The translations under genes and the position numbers were made by a program. A DNA stretch of 47,485 bases from Planctomycetota bacterium (lineage in GTDB: Bacteria; Planctomycetota; Planctomycetia; Pirellulales; Pirellulaceae). Shown here piece by piece: positions 35,229-43,925 of this stretch (position 1 is the stretch's first letter; each line of letters starts with the position of its first letter). The stretch covers positions 1 through 47,485 of the forward strand of contig JACTND010000096.1 in NCBI GenBank assembly GCA_014584305.1, in the 5' to 3' direction. The notes beneath the pieces are model-generated. The model was not told the origin of the DNA. It did no database searches and was given only the letters and a program-made list of their open reading frames with translations.

Positions 35229-37394
35229 TCAACGCATACGCAAGGAGATCTCCCCGGAAAACGGCGGCCCGATCATCTCTCGCCAAATGGCGCGCTGTCG
35301 CTCGGTGAAGACTTCTTGTACGATCATGGCCATCAACCCTTGAGCTTCACCCGTTGACATTTGCCGCCACGGCCCGGGACCGTGCTCGGGACCGCCGACG
35401 TCGAATTGAAAGTGCAATTGCTGGATCCGCTCCTGTTGCTGCTTGCTCAGGTCCAAGCGCTTGAGCGTCTCATAGTCGCGGAAAACCGCCGGACCTAGAC
35501 ATTGCAATGCGATTTGGTTGAGTCGAACCAATTGGTCGGCCGCCAAAATCATGGTCAATTGTTCTTCGTGGCGCCGGGCAATGGCGATCAACTCATCGCG
35601 CGGCAGCATCTTCGGCTTGCCGCGACGGGGACCACCAAAGTCGTCTCGATTGGCCATGGGCGGTCCCCCTCCACGTCGCCCATCCGGAAAACCTTCTACC
35701 GGCCGCGGGAATGTTCCCAACACATCGCGCAGTTGGGCCCGCTGCTCTGGCGCCACGCGCAGATCGTCCAACACCGCTGGCTCCCGCAACAGGAAATATT
35801 GCCGATCCAGTCGCAACACAGCCAGGTCATCCAAGATTTTTTGCACACGATCGCGGGTGGTTTGCAGCGCGGCTTGATCGAGCGGCCGGTCGGCGCGTTC
35901 GGCGATAAATTCCTGGTAGTAAAAAAGGGCCGTTTCCAACAGTCGAGTCCGCAACCCTTCTTGGAACGGTTCATCCAACGCTTCGTCCTCGGCCAATTGA
36001 ATCAACTCGTCGGTGACTTGCCGCGCCATTTCGAAACGCGACTCGGCCTGGATGGCGCGCTCGCGCTCCCGCTCCAAAGCCTGTTTCGTCAACCGTTGTT
36101 CGCGCCAAACCAGAGCCGTTGCGATGGCGAGACCAATTGTCCCAAACACGAGCAACAGACCGGCAGCATTTACATAAGCCGGATGACGCCGCAACCACTT
36201 TCGAGCCCGATCGACCACAGTCGCCCGCCGCGCCAAAATCGGGCGTTCCGAAAGAAATCGCCGCAAATCATCCGCCAACTCCGCCGCGGTCCCATAGCGT
36301 TCCGCCGGCGATTTCGCGATCGCTTTGGCCACGATCGTATCCAACTCGATCGGAATCGAGGCGTCCACCTGCCGCAAAGGTTGAGGATCGTCGTGCAGAA
36401 TTTGGTACAGTAAGGCGGCACGGTCATCGGCCGGAAAAATAGGTTTCAGCGTCAACATTTCGTAGAGCGTCGCGCCGAGCGAGTAGATGTCGGTCCGGTG
36501 ATCGACCTGGCCGCGCGATCCCAGTGCCTGTTCGGGGCTCATATAGCGGAGCGTCCCCACCATTTCGCCGGAACGTGTCAGAGAAGTGTCTGTCGCCACG
36601 TGCGCCAACCCAAAATCGGTCACCCACACGCGTCCTTTGTCATTGACCAGGATGTTCGCTGGTTTCATGTCGCGATGAATGACGCCTGCGGAATGGGCGA
36701 ACTCCAAGGCATCCGCCACATCGGCCATCAATTGCGCCACCCAGCGGTAGCGGGATTTTCGCGCCGTCGATGTCTCGGAACGAACTTCCGTTTTCGTTTC
36801 CGCTACCGTCGCCGAATCCGGTCGTCGGGTGCGGCTTGCCCCGCGCGGCGTATCGGGCGCGGGGGACGAGCGCCAGGTTTGCAAGAGTTCCGCCAACGAA
36901 CGCCCTTCGATCAATTGCATCGCATAGTAATGAACGCCCCGGTCGGTCCCGACCGCATACACTGGAACGATATTCGTGTGGTGTAATTGAGCCGCCGCGT
37001 AGGCCTCGATTTTGAATCGCTGCAGATGCCGCTCATCGAGCGCCGCGGCGAATGGCAAGACTTTCAAGGCGACGCGCCGCCCCAACGATAGTTGGATCGC
37101 CTCATAGACGATCCCCATACCGCCGCGCGCAATTTCGCGAACGATTTGGAAATCACCCAGTGGAGTCCCGGTTGACATGAGAGCGTCCCGGTTGTTTCCT
37201 CGCGACGAAGGGCTCATCGCATGCGCCAACTCGATTCCGTCGAAACATTCGTTGAGTTGCGCCGTCAAATGGGGACATCGCGCCAGGAACTCCTCGCGCT
37301 TGGGTTTTTGTCCGCTCTCGAGTAAGGCCAGATATTCGCGCGCCGCTTGCAACACCTGTGGGTCGTCGGCCAAAGAATCCAAGTCGTCGGTCAT
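35229..37394 (-). CDS. Membrane Ser/Thr protein kinase with Spy-like C-terminal region
   Basis: A 721-residue Hanks-type kinase. Catalytic features are complete: glycine loop ARGGMGIVYEA (89-99), Lys111, HRDMKPAN (240-247) with catalytic Asp242, DFG (260-262), SPEQ (286-289). A Ser/Thr-rich insertion occupies 175-215. One helix (about 409-429, NAAGLLLVFGTIGLAIATALVW) follows, then a coiled coil and an extracytoplasmic region (about 520-721) with helical repeats containing APEQRAQL, LSKQQQERIQQL and FTERQRAIWREM, a pattern of LTxxQ/Spy-like proteins. Its ATG at 37394 overlaps the sigma factor stop by 4 bases. The pair suggests that an envelope signal drives phosphorylation linked to the sigma factor. 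Confidence 0.93.
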   Translation of the reverse strand: MTDDLDSLADDPQVLQAAREYLALLESGQKPKREEFLARCPHLTAQLNECFDGIELAHAMSPSSRGNNRDALMSTGTPLGDFQIVREIARGGMGIVYEAIQLSLGRRVALKVLPFAAALDERHLQRFKIEAYAAAQLHHTNIVPVYAVGTDRGVHYYAMQLIEGRSLAELLQTWRSSPAPDTPRGASRTRRPDSATVAETKTEVRSETSTARKSRYRWVAQLMADVADALEFAHSAGVIHRDMKPANILVNDKGRVWVTDFGLAHVATDTSLTRSGEMVGTLRYMSPEQALGSRGQVDHRTDIYSLGATLYEMLTLKPIFPADDRAALLYQILHDDPQPLRQVDASIPIELDTIVAKAIAKSPAERYGTAAELADDLRRFLSERPILARRATVVDRARKWLRRHPAYVNAAGLLLVFGTIGLAIATALVWREQRLTKQALERERERAIQAESRFEMARQVTDELIQLAEDEALDEPFQEGLRTRLLETALFYYQEFIAERADRPLDQAALQTTRDRVQKILDDLAVLRLDRQYFLLREPAVLDDLRVAPEQRAQLRDVLGTFPRPVEGFPDGRRGGGPPMANRDDFGGPRRGKPKMLPRDELIAIARRHEEQLTMILAADQLVRLNQIALQCLGPAVFRDYETLKRLDLSKQQQERIQQLHFQFDVGGPEHGPGPWRQMSTGEAQGLMAMIVQEVFTERQRAIWREMIGPPFSGEISLRMR

Positions 37395-38002
37395 GGTTTA
37401 TCTTCCGCGAAAATGCGACGCAACTTGGTGATTCCCCGCAACCAAAGTTTTTCGACGCTATCTACCGAGCGATTCATTCGAGCGGCAATTTCTGGGAACG
37501 TTAAGCCTTCCAAGTGGCGAAGGGACAATACCTCTTGATAGTCAGTCGGCAATTGGTTCAGCGCTTCGGCGACCATGCCTCCCAGTTCGAGGCCCGCCAC
37601 GTGTTGGCTAGGCGAGCTGCCTGGATCAACCATCATTTGAGCGAGCCCCCAAGTCGATTGATCGAACCGCATCAGCATCGCACGTTCGAGACCAGCATTG
37701 CGGGATTGAGTACCCAGGAAACGGCGCGCCGTATTCGCCAGGGTTCCTGCCAGAATCGTGCGGAGCCATTTTTCAAACTGAGGCCATTCCGTTCCTTGAA
37801 AATTTGGGAACTGACGATGGGCGGCAAGAAATACATCCTGCACAACGTCGCTCGCGCCAACTTTCCCTTGGAGCTGGCGCCCGATCTCTTGACGCGCCAA
37901 CAAACGAAGGTACGCACGTCGCGATTCCAAAAGTTGCCCCAACGCCGCAGGGTCCCCCGCTCGCGCATTTTCCAGCATCTGTTGGGCCGTTGCAGGAATC
38001 AC
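37391..38002 (-). CDS. ECF-like sigma factor (planctomycete type)
   Basis: A 203-residue sigma factor. Region 2 is about residues 18-95 (YLRLLARQEIGRQLQGKVGASDVVQDVFLAAHRQF, typical of the planctomycete ECF groups with a long first helix), region 4 is about 143-195 (LPTDYQEVLSLRHLEGLTFPEIAARMNRSVDSVEKLWLRGITKLRR). The start is GTG 38002 by extent, without a clear ribosome-binding site; ATG 37978 is possible and still leaves region 2 intact. The downstream gene, overlapping by 4 bases, is a Ser/Thr kinase. Such sigma-kinase pairs are frequent in planctomycetes, where phosphorylation of the sigma factor is thought to control it. Confidence 0.9.
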   Translation of the reverse strand: MIPATAQQMLENARAGDPAALGQLLESRRAYLRLLARQEIGRQLQGKVGASDVVQDVFLAAHRQFPNFQGTEWPQFEKWLRTILAGTLANTARRFLGTQSRNAGLERAMLMRFDQSTWGLAQMMVDPGSSPSQHVAGLELGGMVAEALNQLPTDYQEVLSLRHLEGLTFPEIAARMNRSVDSVEKLWLRGITKLRRIFAEDKP

Positions 38003-38118
38003 TATCGAATGGCCACTATCTTTGGTAATCCGACAACCGAGAAATGTCTGTTCGGCTTATTTTCCCGACCAGCCGGGACTAAGGTCCCTTCCTAAGAATT
38101 TGTCACTCATTTTCTATC

Positions 38119-38194
38119 AATACCGCCGGATTTCCCGAGAATTGCCGTTATTGAGTTCAATTGCTGCAAATTTCTCCCTTTCCGTGGCGGTATT
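38119..38194. repeat. Spaced inverted repeat upstream of sigma and VTC genes
   Basis: AATACCGCC (38119-38127) and GGCGGTATT (38186-38194) are perfect inverted arms separated by 58 bases, in the 256-base spacer between the divergent sigma factor and VTC genes. This could be an operator bound by a dimer, or two copies of a promoter element in opposite orientation. Confidence 0.5.
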
Positions 38195-38258
38195 TCAACA
38201 TTTTACGTGACCCTTCGGGCAGGAGAACAGGGACACTTTCAAAACCAGGGCCGGAACC

Positions 38259-39113
38259 GTGGAGAATGTAAGCGATCGCAACTGCCTGGACGCAACGTCA
38301 GGACCATCGATTTCCTCCAATGAACGTTGGCCTGTGGCCGCGTACCAAGGGCCGGCCAGCTTGTCACCGGGACTTGTTGCTCAGCACCAAACATCGTCGC
38401 CAGCCTACGAGGTCAAGTTTTTGATCGATGACGTAACGCGGTCCGAACTGGTCGCCTTTCTCAGCCGATGGCTTGCGCCCGATCCGCATGGGACATCGGC
38501 GGACAACGGCGGCTATGAAGTGACGACCCTGTACACAGACACGCCGGACGGCGACGTTTACTTCCGTAAGGGGCGATTCGCGCGCGTCAAGTACCGCCTC
38601 CGCGGCTATGGCAGTTCATCGCACGCATTCCTGGAATGCAAGAGGAAACGGAATCAGGCGGTGCGAAAACAGCGCGTGGCCATCGATCGTGCAGCGGTTG
38701 GGAAACTGGTTGAATCCGATGGCCACTCGGCAGCAACCAGCTGGTTTACCGAACGCATTCGGCGCCACTCACTGCAACCCGTCTGTTTGGTGTCCTATCG
38801 CCGCCAGGCATACTTTGGCGCCAGTATGGATGGCCCGATTCGATTGACGTTGGATCGCGATGTGCGTGGAGGACTGATCAATGGTTGGTCGTTGGATTGT
38901 CCACGGACCCGACCGATCACTATCGACAACGCGTTCATTGGTGAGTTCAAATTCTGCGGCGCGATGCCAGCGATTTTCAAACAGGCTGTGGCGCGCTGGC
39001 GTTTAGATGTGCAGAGCATATCGAAGTACCGGAGGGCCGTCGATACCTTATCGATTGACGCCGTCCGGCTTTTTGGTTCGTCAACACGAGGTGGACCATG
39101 CCGGACTGGTTGA
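38259..39113 (+). CDS. Polyphosphate polymerase-like VTC-domain protein
   Basis: A 284-residue protein with the VTC tunnel fold from about residue 45. Characteristic elements are YEVKFLIDDV (an ExK-type strand), the TLYTDTPDGDVYF strand pair, RVKYRLRGYG, FLECKRKRN, the basic strand RKQRVAID, VSYRRQAYF and the final GEFKF segment, whose Arg, Lys and Glu residues line the tunnel that binds nucleoside triphosphate and polyphosphate. The GTG start at 38259 is the only candidate before the first strand; no strong site precedes it. It overlaps the DUF4956 gene by 16 bases. With that and the CotH gene it forms the cassette known from many bacteria. Confidence 0.88.
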   Translation: MENVSDRNCLDATSGPSISSNERWPVAAYQGPASLSPGLVAQHQTSSPAYEVKFLIDDVTRSELVAFLSRWLAPDPHGTSADNGGYEVTTLYTDTPDGDVYFRKGRFARVKYRLRGYGSSSHAFLECKRKRNQAVRKQRVAIDRAAVGKLVESDGHSAATSWFTERIRRHSLQPVCLVSYRRQAYFGASMDGPIRLTLDRDVRGGLINGWSLDCPRTRPITIDNAFIGEFKFCGAMPAIFKQAVARWRLDVQSISKYRRAVDTLSIDAVRLFGSSTRGGPCRTG

Positions 39114-39769
39114 CATCTCTGGCGGCAGCCGAGAGCGAAATGGCGCTCAGTGATTTCGCTTTGCGGATCGCGATGGCCCTTTTGTTCGGAGGTTTGATCG
39201 CCGTTGTCTATCGCTTATCGCATGGCCGCGACAATCGCGAAGCAACTTCGTTTTGTACAACGCTAGTGTTGCTGTGTGGATTGATTGCGATGGTCACGAT
39301 TGTAGTTGGCGGGAGTGTCGCCAAGGCGTTCAGCCTGGTCGGCGCATTATCGATCGTCCGTTTTCGCACCGTGGTCGAGGATACGCGCGACACGGCATTT
39401 GTGATTTTCTCGGTGATTGTCGGAATGGCCGTAGGATCTGGCCACATCCTCTTTCCCGCGGTGGGGATGGTCGGGGTTGGCACAACGGCTTGCGCCTTGA
39501 GTCGCCTGCACGCTTGGCGGTCGCCAAACGTGTGGATGCAATTGACCGTCCGCATGGGTTTGGGGCGGAATCCCACGGATCTGCTGCAATCGACCTTGGC
39601 GGTTGCCTGCCAGCGGGCGAGCTTGCGTGGCGCCGCCACCGCGAAGAACGGCGCGGCAATCGAATATTCCTACGATGTTCAATTGGCTTCGGCGGAGTCG
39701 TTGTCCCCCCTGGTCGCTCAATTGTCCCAACTCGAAGGCGTACTGTCCGTCGAACTGAAACAAAAATAG
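39098..39769 (+). CDS. DUF4956 membrane protein
   Basis: A 223-residue protein with four or so helices (about residues 20-40, 52-72, 78-90, 105-130) and the DUF4956 core AFSLVGALSIVRFRTVVEDTRDTAFVIFSVIVGMAVGSG. A cytosolic tail of about 70 residues follows, ending in SVELKQK. The family is almost always beside VTC proteins, and its role is probably to pass or tether polyphosphate-related product at the membrane. ATG 39098 lies inside the VTC gene, so translation is coupled. Confidence 0.88.
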   Translation: MPDWLTSLAAAESEMALSDFALRIAMALLFGGLIAVVYRLSHGRDNREATSFCTTLVLLCGLIAMVTIVVGGSVAKAFSLVGALSIVRFRTVVEDTRDTAFVIFSVIVGMAVGSGHILFPAVGMVGVGTTACALSRLHAWRSPNVWMQLTVRMGLGRNPTDLLQSTLAVACQRASLRGAATAKNGAAIEYSYDVQLASAESLSPLVAQLSQLEGVLSVELKQK

Positions 39770-39829
39770 TATCTCATGTTTGTGGTATTGGCGAATCACA
39801 ATTTGACAATTAAGAAATGGAGACGACCG

Positions 39830-42202
39830 ATGAACCGGTGTGGAATAGTCATATTGGCAGCGTTACTGGTGATGGCGATTGTCGCTCGTGGCCAAGATGA
39901 ACCGCCGCGCGGTGAGTTTGGACCACCGGCTCGGGGATCAGGCCGTGGCGGCGTCGAATTGGGCGGGCCGATGTTGGGGCCGATGATGGGGCGCGATGTG
40001 CAACGGCTGATGTTGTTGCGCATGCCGGAGGTCCACGACGAGTTAGCATTGAATCATGTGCAGCGCCAGAGCCTGCAAACGGTGATGCGAGATTTTGACC
40101 GCGAGTGGCGATCCGTCCTGGAGTCACTGGCCCCGCCGCCGGGCGAGTTTGAATTCCGCCCTCCGCCGTTTGAAGAACTGGAACAGAAATCCAACGCGAT
40201 TGCCGCCAAGTTTCAATCGATCGTTGAAGAGCACCTGTCGGACGCGCAAAAAGGTCGGCTGGAACAATTGCAACGTCAGCAGGCATTTCCTGCTTCGTTA
40301 TTAGACGAGTCAGTGAAGGATCAACTCGAACTGACGACCGAACAACTGCGGCAATTGGCTCTGTTCCGGGACGCTCCGCCATTTCTCCCACCACAGGAGC
40401 GGGCGCAATGGGCAAACGATGCGCTGGCGGTCTTGACCCCAGCCCAACGCGACAAATGGCAACAATTGTCGGGCAACCCGTTTGAGTTCCCGGGACCTCA
40501 ACAGCGACGGGGCAGGGAAGGCAGACGCGGCGCACCTGATGGCGAAGGCCCGATGGGATTCGGCCCGCCGGACGGCCCGTTTTTCCCCGGTAGTCGCGGT
40601 GGTCCGGGGGGCCCCGGTGGGTTTGCGCCGATGAATCAAGAACGCAAGTTGTTGCCCGAATTCGATACCAATGGCGATGGCTGGCTCAACGATGAGGAAC
40701 GCCAAAACGCGCGCGCCAATGGGTCGGTTCCAGGCGCGCGCGGTCCGGGTATGTTTGGTCGTCGTGGCGGCGGCACCAATCGGCAGCCGCAATCCGGTGC
40801 GCGCATTTCCCCGACCGACGTTGCGCCACTGGAAGGTGATCTGTATGACCCCACGGTTTTGCGCACGTTGTTTCTGGATTTTTCTAATAGCGATTGGGAA
40901 GCAGAACTAGAAGCATTCAATAATACCGATGTCGATGTTCCGGCCACGTTAATCGTTGATGGACAAACGTATCCCAACGTGGGGGTTCACTTTCGCGGTA
41001 TGTCGTCGTATGGTGCGGTGCCGCGAGGCTTCAAACGATCGCTCAATGTTTCGCTCGATTTCATCGATTCGAATCAAAGGCTTAATGGCTATAAGACACT
41101 CAACTTGCTGAACTCCCACGGCGATCCGTCGTTCATGCACACGGTTTTGTATGCGGAAATTGCGCGGAATTTCATTCCCGCGCCCAAGGCCAACTTTGTA
41201 CGCGTTGTTATCAACGGCGAAGACTGGGGGTTGTATGTGAATGCGCAGCAGTTCAACAAAGACTTTGTGGCGGAAAACTACCCCAGCAGCAAAGGCGCAC
41301 GCTGGAAAGTGCCGGGCAATCCGGGGGCGCGTGGCGGTTTGGAATATCTCGGCGACACTATCGACCTCTATCGACAACGCTATGAAATCAAATCGGACGA
41401 CAAAGACGAAAGCTGGAAAAAGTTGATCGATCTCTGCCGGACGCTCAATGAGACACCGGTCGATCAACTGGAAGAAGCCCTGGCGGACAAACTCGACATC
41501 GACGGCGTCCTGTGGTTTTTGGCGTTGGATGTCGCGCTCGTCAACTCCGATGGCTATTGGGTGCGGGCCAGCGATTACAATCTCTGTATGTCGCCTGAAG
41601 GCAAGTTCCATGTCATTCCACACGATCTGAATGAAACATTCAGTACCGAAATGATGGGGCCGAGAATGGGCGGTGGACCGGAACGCGGCCGAGGTGCCGG
41701 TGGAGTCCCCGGCGGCGAACCGGAAAACAATGCGCGCCCGGGCTTTGGACCTCCGGGAATGGCAAGTGGGGGCGGAGTTCGGTTGGACCCGTTGGTGGGA
41801 CTTAACGATCCGACCAAACCGTTGCGAAGTCGGCTATTGGCCGTCCCATCGCTCCGCGCGCAGTATCTTCGCAATGTTCGAACGATCGCCGAGAAATGGC
41901 TCGACTGGGAGACGTTGGAACCACGCATTGCGCAGCACGCCGAACTGATTGAGCCCGTCTTAGTCGATGATGTCAAAAAGCTCTCTTCGTTGCCCGAGTT
42001 CTATCGAGCGATTGCGCGGACCCCAACCGGCGAGGAAAACCCCCGGGATAGCGGTCGCGGCGACATCGTACCGAGCCGTGGCGACAATGATCCGGGCCGC
42101 GATCGGATGGGTTCCGGCAGAGGGCTAGGCCTTCGCGACTTTGTGAACCAACGCCGAGAATATCTCTTGCAACACCCGGCGATCCTCGAACTAGACCGCT
42201 AG
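39830..42202 (+). CDS. CotH-kinase family protein with EF-hand and Spy-like region
   Basis: A 790-residue exported protein from ATG 39830, with GGAG 8 bases upstream and a signal peptide of about 20 residues (CGIVILAALLVMAIVARG). Residues about 45-220 are helical with LTxxQ-type motifs (SDAQKGRLEQL, LTTEQLRQL, LTPAQRDKWQQL), then a Gly/Pro-rich linker, and an EF-hand-like loop (DTNGDGWLNDEE, about residue 283-294). The CotH kinase domain begins near residue 335 (LRTLFLDFSNSDWEAEL) with VDGQTYPNVGVHFRGMSS, FKRSLNVSLDF and later VIPHDLNETF, the Asp-containing metal site. CotH kinases phosphorylate surface proteins. The Gly/Pro stretches are low-complexity. Confidence 0.9.
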   Translation: MNRCGIVILAALLVMAIVARGQDEPPRGEFGPPARGSGRGGVELGGPMLGPMMGRDVQRLMLLRMPEVHDELALNHVQRQSLQTVMRDFDREWRSVLESLAPPPGEFEFRPPPFEELEQKSNAIAAKFQSIVEEHLSDAQKGRLEQLQRQQAFPASLLDESVKDQLELTTEQLRQLALFRDAPPFLPPQERAQWANDALAVLTPAQRDKWQQLSGNPFEFPGPQQRRGREGRRGAPDGEGPMGFGPPDGPFFPGSRGGPGGPGGFAPMNQERKLLPEFDTNGDGWLNDEERQNARANGSVPGARGPGMFGRRGGGTNRQPQSGARISPTDVAPLEGDLYDPTVLRTLFLDFSNSDWEAELEAFNNTDVDVPATLIVDGQTYPNVGVHFRGMSSYGAVPRGFKRSLNVSLDFIDSNQRLNGYKTLNLLNSHGDPSFMHTVLYAEIARNFIPAPKANFVRVVINGEDWGLYVNAQQFNKDFVAENYPSSKGARWKVPGNPGARGGLEYLGDTIDLYRQRYEIKSDDKDESWKKLIDLCRTLNETPVDQLEEALADKLDIDGVLWFLALDVALVNSDGYWVRASDYNLCMSPEGKFHVIPHDLNETFSTEMMGPRMGGGPERGRGAGGVPGGEPENNARPGFGPPGMASGGGVRLDPLVGLNDPTKPLRSRLLAVPSLRAQYLRNVRTIAEKWLDWETLEPRIAQHAELIEPVLVDDVKKLSSLPEFYRAIARTPTGEENPRDSGRGDIVPSRGDNDPGRDRMGSGRGLGLRDFVNQRREYLLQHPAILELDR

Positions 42203-42221
42203 CACGCCAATAGCGCCAATA

Positions 42222-42246
42222 CCAATAGGTGCCACCCACCTATTGG
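42222..42246. repeat. 10-bp hairpin carrying the TAGGTGGGTGGCAC repeat
   Basis: CCAATAGGTG (42222-42231) and CACCTATTGG (42237-42246) form a perfect 10-bp stem with a 5-base loop; its sequence contains, inverted, the 14-mer also seen at 82-95. A six-T run follows eight bases later (42254-42259), so it may add to termination of the CotH transcript. Confidence 0.7.
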
Positions 42247-42263
42247 ACACACATTTTTTAAAT

Positions 42264-42290
42264 CCGGCTTGTACCAGCAGGCCGGTTTTT
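42264..42290 (+). terminator. Rho-independent terminator after the VTC-DUF4956-CotH operon
   Basis: CCGGCTTG (42264-42271) pairs with CAGGCCGG (42278-42285), including one G-T pair, around a 6-base loop; five T residues follow (42286-42290). It lies about 60 bases downstream of the CotH stop and is the best terminator in the window. Confidence 0.8.
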
Positions 42291-42386
42291 GTAATTAGGT
42301 GCCCGCCAACGCAGTTGACGCTTGGTTTTTTCTCTAGGGCTGTCCCGCTGATGCGGCTAGCACAGTGAGACCTTGGAATCCAATCA

Positions 42387-43925
42387 ATGAACCGACATCA
42401 GGGCGATACATGGCGGGCGTCGTCCATGGGGCGCGGTCTGACCGGCAACGTGCCGTGGCGGATGCGCTCGAGTCATAGCGCCCTATTGGTTGGCTTGGCG
42501 GCTGTTCTCGTTTCTGGATGCCAGGCCTGGAATGGAACAAAGGTCCAAAACGGCAAACAGCCATTGCGCACGACACTGCCCGAAGACGCCGCGCAGACTT
42601 TCCGCTTGCAGAGTCCCGATGACCGGCCACCATCCCCGACGGTTTCGGCCGCAGCGCGTCCGCAGTTGGACCCGCGCGCCGCTGAACAAGTGATTGCGGA
42701 TGTCGTCGTACGCGGCAATCGCGCGATCCCCGAACATCAACTCATGCGCAACATTCAAACGCGACCGGGCAGATATTTTGACCCCGATCTTCTGCAACAA
42801 GATGTGGACCGGTTGTGGCGAATGAAAGAGGTCAAGCGAATCAACGGACCGTTTCTGGAGTATACGACGGACGGGATCGTAATCACCCTGGAGGTTGTCG
42901 AAAAGCAACTGATTCGTTCCGTGGAGTTTGTCGGGAACCGCGGCATTTCCGATCGGCAACTGATGAAGCAAACAGGTCTGACCGACGGACAACCGTTGGA
43001 CGTGCACGAAGTCCGTATGATCAAAAGCCGAATCGAGGAGTTTTACCGCGAAAAAGGGTATCCGAAGACGCAGGTCGAGATCGTCTCTGGGACCGAGGCA
43101 GCCGACGACAAGGTCGTGTTTTTGATTTGCGAAGATCAACAACAGCGCGTATGGCAAGTGCAGTTCGAAGGAAACGAAGTCGCCTCGGACGCGCGGCTGC
43201 GGACGATGATCAAATCCAAGCCCGGCATTCTGAAGACCTTTGGCGGGTTGGTCCAGCGCGACGAAATCGAACAAGACGTACTGCGAATAGTCAACTACTA
43301 TCGCAGTCTGGGGTTCTTCAGCGCCCGCATTGGCCGTGAGGTTGTCGAGAGCAATGACGGGCGATGGCTGACACTGAGGTTCATTATTGACGAAGGGCCA
43401 CGATACCGCGTCCGCAACGTTTTATTTGCCGGCAATCAGGTTTTCTCCAGCGAAGATCTGGACAGCGCGGTAAAGCTCAAACCGGACGAGAATGGGCCGG
43501 TGCACTTTAACGTAGCCAAAATGAACCGCGATACCGCCAATCTCCGCGACGTGTACGGGTCGTACGGATATGTGTTTGCTCAAGTCGAAGCCGAACCGCG
43601 ATTTTTGGAAGAGCCCGGCCTGTTGGACATCGTGTACAAAATTGAAGAGGGCGAACAGTACACGGTCGGCAAGATCAATGTGTACATCGACGGAGACGCT
43701 GGCGTCACCAAACGCGAGGTCGTTTTGAATCGACTGAACTTGCGTCCCGGCGACTTGATTGACATTCGTGAAATCCGCAATGCGGAGCGACGAATGAACT
43801 CAGCGCAGATTTTTGGCGGCAGTGACCCCAGTTTACCGGGTGCACCCGCGCGGATTGTGGTTCGGCCGCCGGAGCTGAACAAACGTGGCGCCATCGCCAA
43901 CAACGGGTCAACAACGATGCGATAG
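42387..43925 (+). CDS. Five-POTRA outer-membrane assembly lipoprotein (BamA N-terminal half)
   Basis: A 512-residue protein from ATG 42387 with GGAA upstream. Its signal peptide ends in the lipobox LVSGC, so Cys45 is lipidated. Five POTRA repeats follow: ADVVVRGNRAI (about 105), RSVEFVGNRGISDRQL (about 178), WQVQFEGNEVASDARL (about 255), RVRNVLFAGNQVFSSEDL (about 340) and TVGKINVYIDGDAGVTKREV (about 425). BamA has the same five, joined to a beta-barrel; here the protein ends after POTRA5. The barrel is encoded by the next gene in the same frame. Role: periplasmic docking of beta-barrel precursors, inferred. Confidence 0.87.
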   Translation: MNRHQGDTWRASSMGRGLTGNVPWRMRSSHSALLVGLAAVLVSGCQAWNGTKVQNGKQPLRTTLPEDAAQTFRLQSPDDRPPSPTVSAAARPQLDPRAAEQVIADVVVRGNRAIPEHQLMRNIQTRPGRYFDPDLLQQDVDRLWRMKEVKRINGPFLEYTTDGIVITLEVVEKQLIRSVEFVGNRGISDRQLMKQTGLTDGQPLDVHEVRMIKSRIEEFYREKGYPKTQVEIVSGTEAADDKVVFLICEDQQQRVWQVQFEGNEVASDARLRTMIKSKPGILKTFGGLVQRDEIEQDVLRIVNYYRSLGFFSARIGREVVESNDGRWLTLRFIIDEGPRYRVRNVLFAGNQVFSSEDLDSAVKLKPDENGPVHFNVAKMNRDTANLRDVYGSYGYVFAQVEAEPRFLEEPGLLDIVYKIEEGEQYTVGKINVYIDGDAGVTKREVVLNRLNLRPGDLIDIREIRNAERRMNSAQIFGGSDPSLPGAPARIVVRPPELNKRGAIANNGSTTMR

